9,208 nucleotides of DNA from contig JAAZGD010000122.1 in assembly GCA_012511395.1 (NCBI GenBank), positions 1 through 9,208 on the forward strand, read 5' to 3'. The position numbers and the translations under genes were made by a program. The notes under the pieces were generated by a model. The model worked only from the letters and a program-made list of their open reading frames with translations. It did not search any database and was not told the DNA's origin. Origin of the DNA: Clostridiales bacterium. Lineage in GTDB: Bacteria > Bacillota > Clostridia > Peptostreptococcales > Anaerovoracaceae. This document shows positions 1-6,934 of the stretch, one piece after another; position 1 is the first letter of the stretch, and every line of letters starts with the position of its first letter.

Positions 1-1939
1 GCACGTAGGAGCCCGTTTGAGCCATAAGAATTATTAAAGCCACCTGCCTCATATAAGTGGATTTCCCGCTCATATTGGGCCCTGTAATGAGAAGAAGAAT
101 ATTATCCTCTTTATCCATATATGTATCATTTGGTACATATATTTCATTTTTAACATTTTTTTCTACAACGGGATGGCGGCCGCCCTTGATTATTATTTTA
201 TAATCTTCCCTTATTTCAGGCTTTACGTATCCGTTTACTAAAGCGGCTTTGGCAAAGGAACAAAGCACATCAAGGATACTTAAGGCTTCTGCCGTAATCT
301 GCAGATCGGAAATAAAGCCTTTAAGATACTCCCTTATTTCTGTGAAAAGTCTGTACTCCAGCTGATTGATTTTATTTTCAGCTGACAGGACCAGAGCCTC
401 CACCTCCTTAAGCTTGGGAGTTACGAATCGTTCACTTCCCACAAGAGTCTGTTTTCTTATATAGTCTTCCGGCACCAGATTATAGTTTGATTTGGTAACC
501 TCAATGTAATAGCCGAAGACTTTATTAAAGCCTACCTTTAGATTCCTTATTCCTGTTCTGGCTCTTTCTTCTGTTTCAAGAGATGCTATAAATTTTTGTC
601 CCTCTTTAATTGAAGCTTTAAGAACATCCAGCTCTTCTGAATAACCTTCCTTAAATATTCCACCCTCTTTAGCAGAAAGAGGACAATCCTCACAAATGCT
701 TCTTTCAATTAATTCGTAGATTTCCTGAAAGGCGTATATCCTTTCACCCAGGTCCTTTAAAAGCCCACCCTCAAGGCTTAAAAGCTCCCACTTAATATCG
801 GGAATATGCATTACGGATTTCGCCAAAGCCAAAAGATCTCTGGGGTTTATAGTTTCAAGGGCAATTCTTCCCCCAATTCTTTCAAGGTCGTAAATACCTT
901 TTAACTGCTCCTCAAAGTTATTTTTTAAAATCGGATTGTTAAAGAGGATCTCCACGCTGTCCTGCCTGGGAATAATTTCTTTCTTGTCAGTCAAAGGCTC
1001 TTTAAGCCATCTTTTCATCATCCTTGCCCCCATGGCAGTGTTGGTCATATCAAGGATGGTTAAAAGCGTATTTTTACTGTTTGATGAATTAGGGCTCCCG
1101 GTTATTTCAAGGTTAATTAAAGTCGATTTATCAAGGGCCATCCTGTTTCCGATGCCATATTTTTTTACGTTTAAAAGATGGGTGAAATCGGAGTTGTAAT
1201 TATTTTTGAGATACCTTAAAAGCAGACCTAAAGCCTTTGCTTCCGGGCTGCCGTATTCTATTCCATAGGATAAAAGTCCCGAAGGATACCTGTCCCTCAA
1301 AAGCTCCTGAACCCTGTTTAAGGATCCCCCCGTCTCCTCTGTGGTGACAGTGTAAGCCTCAGGCAGATAAGGCTCCAGAGATTCTTCTTCATTCATGCTT
1401 CTATCTTTGCCGTACAGAATTTCCTTTGGGCTTATTCTTTCAATCTCATTAATTATTGAATGGGTTAAAGAAAAACCTGTTGATGAGGTTACCCTTATTT
1501 CTCCCGTAGTTATATCAGAGTAGGCAAGACCGGCCTCCTTCTCATGGTGATAGACAGATACTATGTAGCTGTTTTCCTTCTCCAAAAGCATGGTTTGGGA
1601 AATGACGGTGCCGGGAGTTATGATTTGAATAACTTCCCTCTTAACGATTCCTTTTGCAGTCTGCGGATCCTCCATCTGTTCACATACAGCTACCTTATAG
1701 CCTCTGTCCACAAGCTTTGCAATATAATTTTGAGAGGCATGATGAGGCACACCGCACATGGGAGCACGTTCCGTCTCGCCGCACTGTTTTCCTGTAAGGA
1801 CCAGCTCAAGCTCTCTTGAGCAGATCTTCGCATCCTCATAAAACATTTCATAAAAATCACCTAACCTGAAAAACAGGATAGCATCCTTATGCTTTTCCTT
1901 TATTTCTTTATACTGCTTCATCATAGGTGACAGTGCCAC
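1..1939 (-). CDS. mutS: DNA mismatch repair protein MutS (3' end cut off by the window)
   Basis: MutS recognises mismatches and small loops in newly replicated DNA and, using ATP, recruits MutL. The 646 readable codons are open throughout and cover the N-terminal mismatch-binding domain with the Phe-x-Glu wedge (F29-Y30-E31 in GDFYEMF), the connector, the lever/clamp core (NTAMGARM near residues 300-310), the GGRHPV motif at 586-591 and the ATPase Walker A loop GPNMSGKST at 620-628. Walker B and the C-terminal helix-turn-helix lie outside the window; the family is usually about 850-880 residues. The start is read as GTG at 1939 (V-A-L-S-P-M-M-K), because GAGG at 1947-1950 sits 7 nt upstream and the five extra residues fit the family's N-terminus. 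ATG at 1924 is the in-frame alternative. The gene begins 2 nt after the aminotransferase stop codon, so the two are probably translationally coupled. Identity is certain; only the exact start is inferred. Confidence 0.97.
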   Translation of the reverse strand, partial: MALSPMMKQYKEIKEKHKDAILFFRLGDFYEMFYEDAKICSRELELVLTGKQCGETERAPMCGVPHHASQNYIAKLVDRGYKVAVCEQMEDPQTAKGIVKREVIQIITPGTVISQTMLLEKENSYIVSVYHHEKEAGLAYSDITTGEIRVTSSTGFSLTHSIINEIERISPKEILYGKDRSMNEEESLEPYLPEAYTVTTEETGGSLNRVQELLRDRYPSGLLSYGIEYGSPEAKALGLLLRYLKNNYNSDFTHLLNVKKYGIGNRMALDKSTLINLEITGSPNSSNSKNTLLTILDMTNTAMGARMMKRWLKEPLTDKKEIIPRQDSVEILFNNPILKNNFEEQLKGIYDLERIGGRIALETINPRDLLALAKSVMHIPDIKWELLSLEGGLLKDLGERIYAFQEIYELIERSICEDCPLSAKEGGIFKEGYSEELDVLKASIKEGQKFIASLETEERARTGIRNLKVGFNKVFGYYIEVTKSNYNLVPEDYIRKQTLVGSERFVTPKLKEVEALVLSAENKINQLEYRLFTEIREYLKGFISDLQITAEALSILDVLCSFAKAALVNGYVKPEIREDYKIIIKGGRHPVVEKNVKNEIYVPNDTYMDKEDNILLLITGPNMSGKSTYMRQVALIILMAQTGSYV

Positions 1940-1941
1940 TT

Positions 1942-3144
1942 TTAGACCTCTTTCCTCTCTTTATATGCCAATAGACCGCGCCTTAATATTTCCATTCCCT
2001 TTTTAATGGACTCTTCATTTAAAACATAGGCAATTCTTATCTCTCTTAAGCCTCTGCCCTTAGTTTCATAAAAGCCTTTACAGGGCGCAAACATTATGGT
2101 CTCCTTGTTATAATCAAAGTCCTTCAGCATAAACATCTGAAAAGCCTCTGCATCCTTTACGGGAAGCTTTATGGTTATATAAAAAGAGCCCCTTGGCTTT
2201 TTACATATTACATCAGGTATCTTTATTATTTCCGAATATGCTATGTCTCGCCTTTTTTCGTAAGTTTTTCTTACCTCTTCATAATATTCATCAGGAAGCT
2301 CATACAGAAAACATGCTCCCACCTGCTCCAGTGCAGGTGCGGAAAGTCTTGCCTGAAGCATATGCATAACAGCTTCCTTTACAGCTTCGTTTTTCGTGAT
2401 CACCATTCCTATTCTGGCACCGCAGGCGGAAAATCTCTTTGAAATGCTGTCTATTATTATAAGGTTGTCCTCATAGCCCTTCTGTGAAACGCCGAAGCTT
2501 GATACTTTGGCATCGTCGTACACAAACTCCCTGTACACCTCGTCAGAAATTACGTAAAGAGAATGCTCCCTTCCAATCTCTAAAATCAACTCCATCTCTT
2601 CCTTGGTTAAAACATTTCCCGTGGGATTTGAAGGGGAGTTAACAAGGATTGCTTTGGTTTTTCCCGTTATAAGCTTTTCAATTTTCTCTCTGTCCCCATA
2701 ATGATACCCTTCCTCTGCATGAGATTTTATGGGTACTATTTTTGCGCCGAAATATGATAGAAATATTTTATAGTTGGTGTAAAAGGGTTCCGGTATTATT
2801 ACTTCATCCCCTTCATTAAAGATTGATGAAAACACCGCCATCAGCCCTTCACTGCCGCCGTTGGTTATTAAAATATCACGAGTCTCGTAATCCATGCCAT
2901 GTTTTTTATAATAAGCCTTGATTTTCTCAAGAAGCTCAGGCAGGCCCTGTGAAGGAAGGTATTCTAAAACCTCTCCTTTATAACCCTTTATTCTTTCCAT
3001 AAAGCCTTTAGGTGTCTCAATATCCGGCTGCCCTATATTGAAATTGTAGATTTTTATTCCTCGTTTTTCAGCTTCCACCTGATACGGATAAAACTTCCGT
3101 ATAGGTGAAAATTCCATACTTTTCATCCTTTCAGAAATTTCCAT
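1942..3144 (-). CDS. PLP-dependent class I/II aminotransferase, substrate unassigned
   Basis: This is a fold-type I pyridoxal-phosphate enzyme of the aspartate/aromatic aminotransferase superfamily, full length at 400 residues and expected to be cytosolic. Visible signatures are the N-terminal IGQPD (residues 37-41), NGGSEG (95-100) for cofactor phosphate binding, NPTG (173-176), SDEVY (200-204) whose Asp201 should pair with the pyridine nitrogen, SISKRFSACGARIG (233-246) with Lys236 as the Schiff-base lysine and Arg244 near the phosphate, and REIRIAY (367-373) with Arg370 as the likely substrate carboxylate-binding arginine. All catalytic residues are present, so the enzyme should be active. 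Family relatives are labelled only as aspartate or generic aminotransferases, and the sequence alone does not fix the substrate. The ATG at 3144 has AGGGGG (3153-3158) 8 nt upstream. It lies between tlyA (21-nt gap) and mutS (2-nt gap), neither of which suggests an amino-acid pathway. Confidence 0.9.
   Translation of the reverse strand: MEISERMKSMEFSPIRKFYPYQVEAEKRGIKIYNFNIGQPDIETPKGFMERIKGYKGEVLEYLPSQGLPELLEKIKAYYKKHGMDYETRDILITNGGSEGLMAVFSSIFNEGDEVIIPEPFYTNYKIFLSYFGAKIVPIKSHAEEGYHYGDREKIEKLITGKTKAILVNSPSNPTGNVLTKEEMELILEIGREHSLYVISDEVYREFVYDDAKVSSFGVSQKGYEDNLIIIDSISKRFSACGARIGMVITKNEAVKEAVMHMLQARLSAPALEQVGACFLYELPDEYYEEVRKTYEKRRDIAYSEIIKIPDVICKKPRGSFYITIKLPVKDAEAFQMFMLKDFDYNKETIMFAPCKGFYETKGRGLREIRIAYVLNEESIKKGMEILRRGLLAYKERKEV
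1947..1950 (-). promoter_or_regulatory. Ribosome binding site supporting the GTG start of mutS
   Basis: On the minus strand GAGG is followed by TCTAAAA (7 nt) and then GTG at 1939. The site lies inside the last codons of the aminotransferase gene. It supports GTG over the downstream ATG pair (first ATG at 1924), for which this element would be about 22 nt away. Confidence 0.6.
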
Positions 3145-3165
3145 TTTTTTGTCCCCCTGACTGAT

Positions 3166-3972
3166 TTATCCCATTTTGCTGTGGGCCTCCTCTACTGTCC
3201 TTGTAATTTCATCCCCTATAGAAATTACTTCTCTTCCTCCTTTCCCCTTTTGAAATAACAACAGATACTCAATATTCCCCTTTGCTCCCTTTACAGGAGA
3301 CCATGTAAGTCCTAAAGATGACAGTTTCAGTTCACTCCCCTTTTTAACAAGTGAAGAAATTACCTCTTTATGGACTTCTTTATCCTTAACGATTCCTCCC
3401 TTTCCCACCTTTTCTTTTCCTGCTTCAAACTGAGGCTTAACAAGGCACAGTATCTGCCCTTCTTCAATAAAAGTACAGGCCACAGGAAGAACCATTGAAA
3501 GGCCTATGAACGAAACATCGATTACAATAAATTCCGGTTTTAAGGAAAAATCATCCCCCGTTAAATTTCTTACATTGGTTCTCTCCATATTGATGACTCT
3601 TTCGTCATCTCTAAGGGAATAGTCCAGCTGGCCATAACCCACATCTACGGCGTAGACTTTAGAGGCGCCCTGTTTTAAAAGGCAGTCTGTAAAGCCTCCC
3701 GTGGACGCTCCTATATCTATACAGACCTTTCCCTTAACATCAATATTGAATTCATTTAATCCTTTCTCCAGCTTCAAGCCGCCCTTTCCCACATAGGGAT
3801 TACCGCCTTCCCTGACAGTGATCACAGAGTCATTTGGCACCATAGTCCCGGGCTTGTCTATTCTAACCTCTCCTATATATACAAGACCTGCCATAACAGA
3901 TCTCTTTGCCTTTTCCCTGGTGGGAAAGTGACCTTTTTCCACTAAAAGAGTATCGATTCTATCCTTTGACAA
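3166..3972 (-). CDS. tlyA: TlyA family rRNA 2'-O-methyltransferase (S4 domain plus FtsJ-like domain)
   Basis: TlyA proteins transfer a methyl group from S-adenosylmethionine to cytidine 2'-hydroxyls in 16S and/or 23S rRNA; many databases also label them hemolysins, which is doubtful here. An N-terminal S4 RNA-binding domain (RIDTLLVEKG, then REKAKRSVMAG) is followed by a Rossmann-like FtsJ/RrmJ domain with the SAM loop DIGASTGGFTD and the DVGYGQL motif. Counting from a TTG start at 3972 (268 residues), the proposed Lys-Asp-Lys-Glu set is K68 (GGLKLEK), D152 (IDVSFI), K179 (LVKPQFE) and E235 (NIEYLL). I prefer TTG 3972 because it gives an N-terminus (M-S-K-D-R-I-D) and length typical of the family, AAAGGA lies 9 nt upstream, and overlap with dxs is only 14 nt. 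In-frame ATG 4005 or TTG 4008 would add 11-12 residues and overlap dxs by 47-50 nt. Whether it modifies one or both rRNAs cannot be told. Confidence 0.93.
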   Translation of the reverse strand: MSKDRIDTLLVEKGHFPTREKAKRSVMAGLVYIGEVRIDKPGTMVPNDSVITVREGGNPYVGKGGLKLEKGLNEFNIDVKGKVCIDIGASTGGFTDCLLKQGASKVYAVDVGYGQLDYSLRDDERVINMERTNVRNLTGDDFSLKPEFIVIDVSFIGLSMVLPVACTFIEEGQILCLVKPQFEAGKEKVGKGGIVKDKEVHKEVISSLVKKGSELKLSSLGLTWSPVKGAKGNIEYLLLFQKGKGGREVISIGDEITRTVEEAHSKMG

Positions 3973-5821
3973 AGTCTTTAATCCTTTCGTAAACACCTTC
4001 CTCATCAAGGCCGTGAAGCTTATACAGCTGGCTTTGGCTGCCCTGGGGAATAAAACAGGAGGGCCATCCCAAGTTTAATACCTTCATATCTTTAAGGCCG
4101 TGGTTGGAAACGAAAGCAGACAGTTTTTCACCGAAGCCTCCTCTTATGACATTATCCTCCACCGTAATCACCTTGTTAAAGTTTAGTGATAACTCAAAAC
4201 TATATTCATTATAGTTAATGGTCTTAGGATCAATTACAGTGACCATTATCCCTTCCCCTGCCAGCCTTTCGGCTGCTTTCTTAGCAGTATAAAACATTGG
4301 CCCCACACCAAACACACATCCGTCATTTCCAAAGGAAACCTCATAAGGCTCAAGTGTCATTCCCTGCTCCTTTTCTTTGGGATAGTAAGCATCACCTCTT
4401 GGATATCTAATGGCCACAGGTGAATCAAATGTTAATGCAGCATCCATCATATCCACAAGCTCGTTGCCGTTTCTAGGACACATGATGGTCATGTTGGGGA
4501 TAGAGGAAAGATAGGATAAGTCGAATACACCGTGATGAGTCTCGCCATCATTTCCAACTATACCTGCCCTGTCAATTAAAAACACTACAGGCAGATTTTG
4601 CAGTGCAACATCCATTATTATCATGTCGTAGCTCCGCTGCAAAAATGTTGAATAAATTGCAACGAAAGGTTTCAACCCTCCTTTTGCAAGGCCTGCGGCG
4701 AAGGTCACTGCCCCGCCCTCTGCAATTCCCACATCAAAGCATCTCTCCTCGTGGTATGGCTTAAACTTTTCAAGGCCTGTTCCCTCCAGCATTGCGGCAT
4801 AAACTGCCACTATCCTTTCATCCTTATCGGCCATATTCTTTAGGTGGCTGCCTGCAAGGTCGGAATAGGAAATCCCTTTGCTGTTATTTATTACTTTTCC
4901 CGTTTCGATTTCAAAGGGAGGAATTCCATGAAACTTGTCAGGGTTCTGTTCCGCATTCACATAGCCCTTTCCCTTTTTCGTCAACACATGGATAATCTTA
5001 GGTCCCTTTATATCTTCTGAGGCTTTAAAGGCTTCAAGAAGATCTGATATGTTGTGGCCGTCTATGGGCCCTATATATTGAAACCCCAGGGCCTCAAACA
5101 GTGCCGCATTTTCTATTACGGCATATTTTATGGAGTCCTTAATGTTTTCCATCCCCTGGTAAAGTCCCTCCCCCACAGCGGGGATCTTTACCACATTCCT
5201 TTTGATTTTCTCTTTTAAGTTCAAGTATTTTCTGCTTGTTCTCAGTTTTGAAAGATGGGATGAAACAGCCCCTACATTACCTGAAATGGACATCTCGTTG
5301 TCATTTAAAATAACTGTGATATCGGTGCCTGAGCCGCCTGCCATATTAAGGCCTTCATAGGAGAGACCGCATGTCAAAGCTCCGTCTCCCACCAAAGCGA
5401 TAACCTTGTGATTTTCTCCCTTTAGGTCCCTCGCTTTGGCATATCCAAAGGCAGCTGAAACAGAAGTTCCGGCATGACCTGTTTCATAAACATCATGGGG
5501 ACTTTCATAACACTTGGGAAAGCCGCTCAATCCCTCCAGTTTTCTTAAGGTGGGGAATTTATCTCCCCTTCCTGTAAGGATTTTATGAACATAGGTCTGG
5601 TGACCCACATCAAATATTATTTTATCCCTGGGGCTTTCATAAAATTTGTGAAGGGCTATGGTAAGCTCTACAACCCCAAGATTGGCAGCCAAATGGCCGC
5701 CTGTCCTGGACACATTTTCAAGAAGAAATTCCCTGACTTCATAAGCGAGCAGGGACAATTCTTCTACGGTCATATTTTTTAAGTCTTCAGGAAAATTATA
5801 TTCCAATAGTCTCTTGATCAT
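3959..5821 (-). CDS. dxs: 1-deoxy-D-xylulose-5-phosphate synthase (DXS)
   Basis: DXS condenses pyruvate and glyceraldehyde 3-phosphate to 1-deoxy-D-xylulose 5-phosphate, the first step of the MEP isoprenoid pathway and a branch towards thiamine and pyridoxal; it needs thiamine diphosphate and Mg2+. The 620 residues match the family length. The N-terminal domain has GGHLAANLG (His43), GHQTYVHKILTGR (His79) and the cofactor motif from GDG (145-147) to N174. Next come IDGHN and KFHG (His298), then the pyrimidine-binding domain with Glu368, Tyr390, Arg396, Asp425 and His429, and RYPRG (472-476), and a C-terminal transketolase-like domain. Oddly, the block usually reading IAEQHAVTFAAG reads IAEGGAVTFAAG, so G369-G370 replace the Gln-His after the catalytic Glu368. 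ATG 5821 follows the ispA stop by 5 nt, with only a weak AGG upstream, which suggests coupling to ispA; its 3' end overlaps tlyA. Identity is firm despite the substitution. Confidence 0.97.
   Translation of the reverse strand: MIKRLLEYNFPEDLKNMTVEELSLLAYEVREFLLENVSRTGGHLAANLGVVELTIALHKFYESPRDKIIFDVGHQTYVHKILTGRGDKFPTLRKLEGLSGFPKCYESPHDVYETGHAGTSVSAAFGYAKARDLKGENHKVIALVGDGALTCGLSYEGLNMAGGSGTDITVILNDNEMSISGNVGAVSSHLSKLRTSRKYLNLKEKIKRNVVKIPAVGEGLYQGMENIKDSIKYAVIENAALFEALGFQYIGPIDGHNISDLLEAFKASEDIKGPKIIHVLTKKGKGYVNAEQNPDKFHGIPPFEIETGKVINNSKGISYSDLAGSHLKNMADKDERIVAVYAAMLEGTGLEKFKPYHEERCFDVGIAEGGAVTFAAGLAKGGLKPFVAIYSTFLQRSYDMIIMDVALQNLPVVFLIDRAGIVGNDGETHHGVFDLSYLSSIPNMTIMCPRNGNELVDMMDAALTFDSPVAIRYPRGDAYYPKEKEQGMTLEPYEVSFGNDGCVFGVGPMFYTAKKAAERLAGEGIMVTVIDPKTINYNEYSFELSLNFNKVITVEDNVIRGGFGEKLSAFVSNHGLKDMKVLNLGWPSCFIPQGSQSQLYKLHGLDEEGVYERIKDFVKG
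3982..3987 (-). promoter_or_regulatory. Ribosome binding site inside the dxs 3' end, proposed for tlyA
   Basis: AAAGGA on the minus strand, 9 nt before TTG 3972, lies within the last codons of dxs. No comparable purine-rich element precedes ATG 4005 (ACGGCCTTG is immediately upstream), so it argues for the shorter TlyA and for coupling of tlyA to dxs translation. Confidence 0.45.
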
Positions 5822-5826
5822 TTTAC

Positions 5827-6732
5827 CTATTTAATCCTAACCTCCAAACTCTTTGCCAGTTCGTTAAAGAACTCTGCATTGTCGTAATATGGTTCCATTA
5901 TTCTAAGAGCGTCACTTGTAAGCTCCCTCACTCTTTCCCTGCTTTTATCCACCCCGTTAATAGTTACATAGGTACATTTATTGGTGCCGCTGTCGTGGTT
6001 CTTCCTTTTACCCATAACAGCCTCATCACCTGTTACATCTAAAATATCATCTGATATCTGATATGCCAGTCCAATGAGCTCTCCGTAATTTGTAAGAGCT
6101 TGAAGAGTCTTATCATCTGCATCCCCCAGGTGGGCTCCTGCTCTTATGGCGGCTACTATCAAGGCGCCTGTCTTGTTAATATGAATATAGTCCAAAAGCT
6201 TTTCGCAAGCACTTTTCGAAACCATTTCAATGTCTGTCGCCTGGCCTGCCACCATTCCTCTGCAGCCCGCACCCTTTGCTATTTCATAAGCCGCCTTAAC
6301 CCTGCATTTTAAACAGCTGTCTGAATCGAAGTACAAAAGCATATCCTTATTCATGGCCTCAAAGGCAGAGGTTAAAAGGCCGTCCCCTGCTAAAATAGCC
6401 ATACCTTCACCATAGACTTTATGATTTGAGGGCAGTCCTCTTCTCAAGTCATCATTGTCCATACTTGGAAGGTCATCATGAATCAGACTGTAATTATGGA
6501 TGTATTCCACAGCAAGAGCATAAGGTATTGCCATATTTATGTCACCGCCGCAAAAATCGCAGGAGGCAAGAAGCAAAACAGGTCTTATTCTTTTTCCCCC
6601 TGCCTGCAAACTGTATTTCATAGCATCATAAAGTATCATGCTCATAGGGTCTATTTCAGGCAAACATGACAACAGATGTTCCTCCACCAAATTTTTGTAA
6701 TCGGAAAATTTATAGTCTTTTTCTAAAGCCAT
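5827..6732 (-). CDS. ispA: Farnesyl diphosphate synthase (IspA-type polyprenyl synthetase)
   Basis: This all-alpha prenyltransferase is expected to add isopentenyl diphosphate to dimethylallyl and geranyl diphosphate, giving farnesyl diphosphate for undecaprenyl carrier and other prenyl lipids. Counting from ATG 6732 (301 residues), it shows GGKRIRP (45-51), the first aspartate-rich motif DDLPSMD (86-92) with the two-residue insertion typical of bacterial type II enzymes and followed by NDDLRRG, and the second motif DDILD (228-232). Tyr81-Ser82 just before the first motif fit a short-chain, farnesyl product, although geranylgeranyl cannot be excluded. ATG 6732 has AGGAG (6742-6746) 9 nt upstream. 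GTG 6738 directly follows the xseB stop codon and would add two residues (303 aa), but is only 3 nt from that AGGAG. It sits just upstream of dxs, so early and later isoprenoid steps are co-transcribed. Confidence 0.96.
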   Translation of the reverse strand: MALEKDYKFSDYKNLVEEHLLSCLPEIDPMSMILYDAMKYSLQAGGKRIRPVLLLASCDFCGGDINMAIPYALAVEYIHNYSLIHDDLPSMDNDDLRRGLPSNHKVYGEGMAILAGDGLLTSAFEAMNKDMLLYFDSDSCLKCRVKAAYEIAKGAGCRGMVAGQATDIEMVSKSACEKLLDYIHINKTGALIVAAIRAGAHLGDADDKTLQALTNYGELIGLAYQISDDILDVTGDEAVMGKRKNHDSGTNKCTYVTINGVDKSRERVRELTSDALRIMEPYYDNAEFFNELAKSLEVRIK

Positions 6733-6738
6733 GTTCAC

Positions 6739-6933
6739 TCACTCCTCTTCCTTGAAGGTCTCAATTTTTTCTTTTGCCGCATTTAAAATCTCATTGCATC
6801 TTTTAATATGTAAAATACCTTCCTCAAAGCTTTTTAAGGCCTCTTCCAGGGGCACATCCTTATCCCTTAGCTTTTTAGCACATTCCTCAAGAAGAAACAG
6901 CTCCTCTTCAAATGTTTTTTGTTTCTCCGCCAT
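6739..6933 (-). CDS. xseB: Exodeoxyribonuclease VII small subunit
   Basis: XseB is the small, helical subunit that packs in several copies onto XseA to form exonuclease VII, which degrades single-stranded DNA in both directions into short oligonucleotides. The 64-residue product is nearly all charged helix and carries the family pattern: FEEELFLLEECAKKL, then VPLEEALKSFEEG, then a final Lys/Glu-rich helix. It is slightly shorter than the 70-80 residues common in the family, with the C-terminal tail clipped after FKEEE. ATG 6933 lies 1 nt beyond the xseA stop codon, and AAGGAG within the last xseA codons sits 7 nt upstream, so it is tightly coupled to its partner. Its TGA stop directly abuts a possible GTG start of ispA. 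Confidence 0.95.
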   Translation of the reverse strand: MAEKQKTFEEELFLLEECAKKLRDKDVPLEEALKSFEEGILHIKRCNEILNAAKEKIETFKEEE

Positions 6934-6934
6934 T

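Noticed and set aside
936..1199. Plus-strand open frame of 87 codons opposite mutS
   Set aside because: It lies wholly within the well-conserved mutS clamp region read on the other strand; no ribosome binding site or family resemblance. The same holds for plus-strand frames at 1544-1819, 4792-4995, 5585-5782, 6100-6312, 6426-6669, 6731-7015, 7170-7502 and 7710-7934.
3959..3972. Inverted repeat CTTTGACAAAG at the dxs/tlyA overlap as a terminator or operator
   Set aside because: The arms are only about five bases, there is no GC-rich stem or T run, and the bases are accounted for by dxs and tlyA codons.
3166..4008. TlyA as a hemolysin or virulence factor
   Set aside because: There is no signal peptide or membrane segment. 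The S4 and FtsJ-like domains and the Lys-Asp-Lys-Glu residues point to rRNA methylation.
4568..4573. TTGACA-like box (minus strand) as an internal promoter in dxs
   Set aside because: No TATAAT-like box occurs 16-18 nt downstream; the nearest TATAGT is only about 7 nt away. Similar isolated boxes near 5373 and 8630 also lack a partner.
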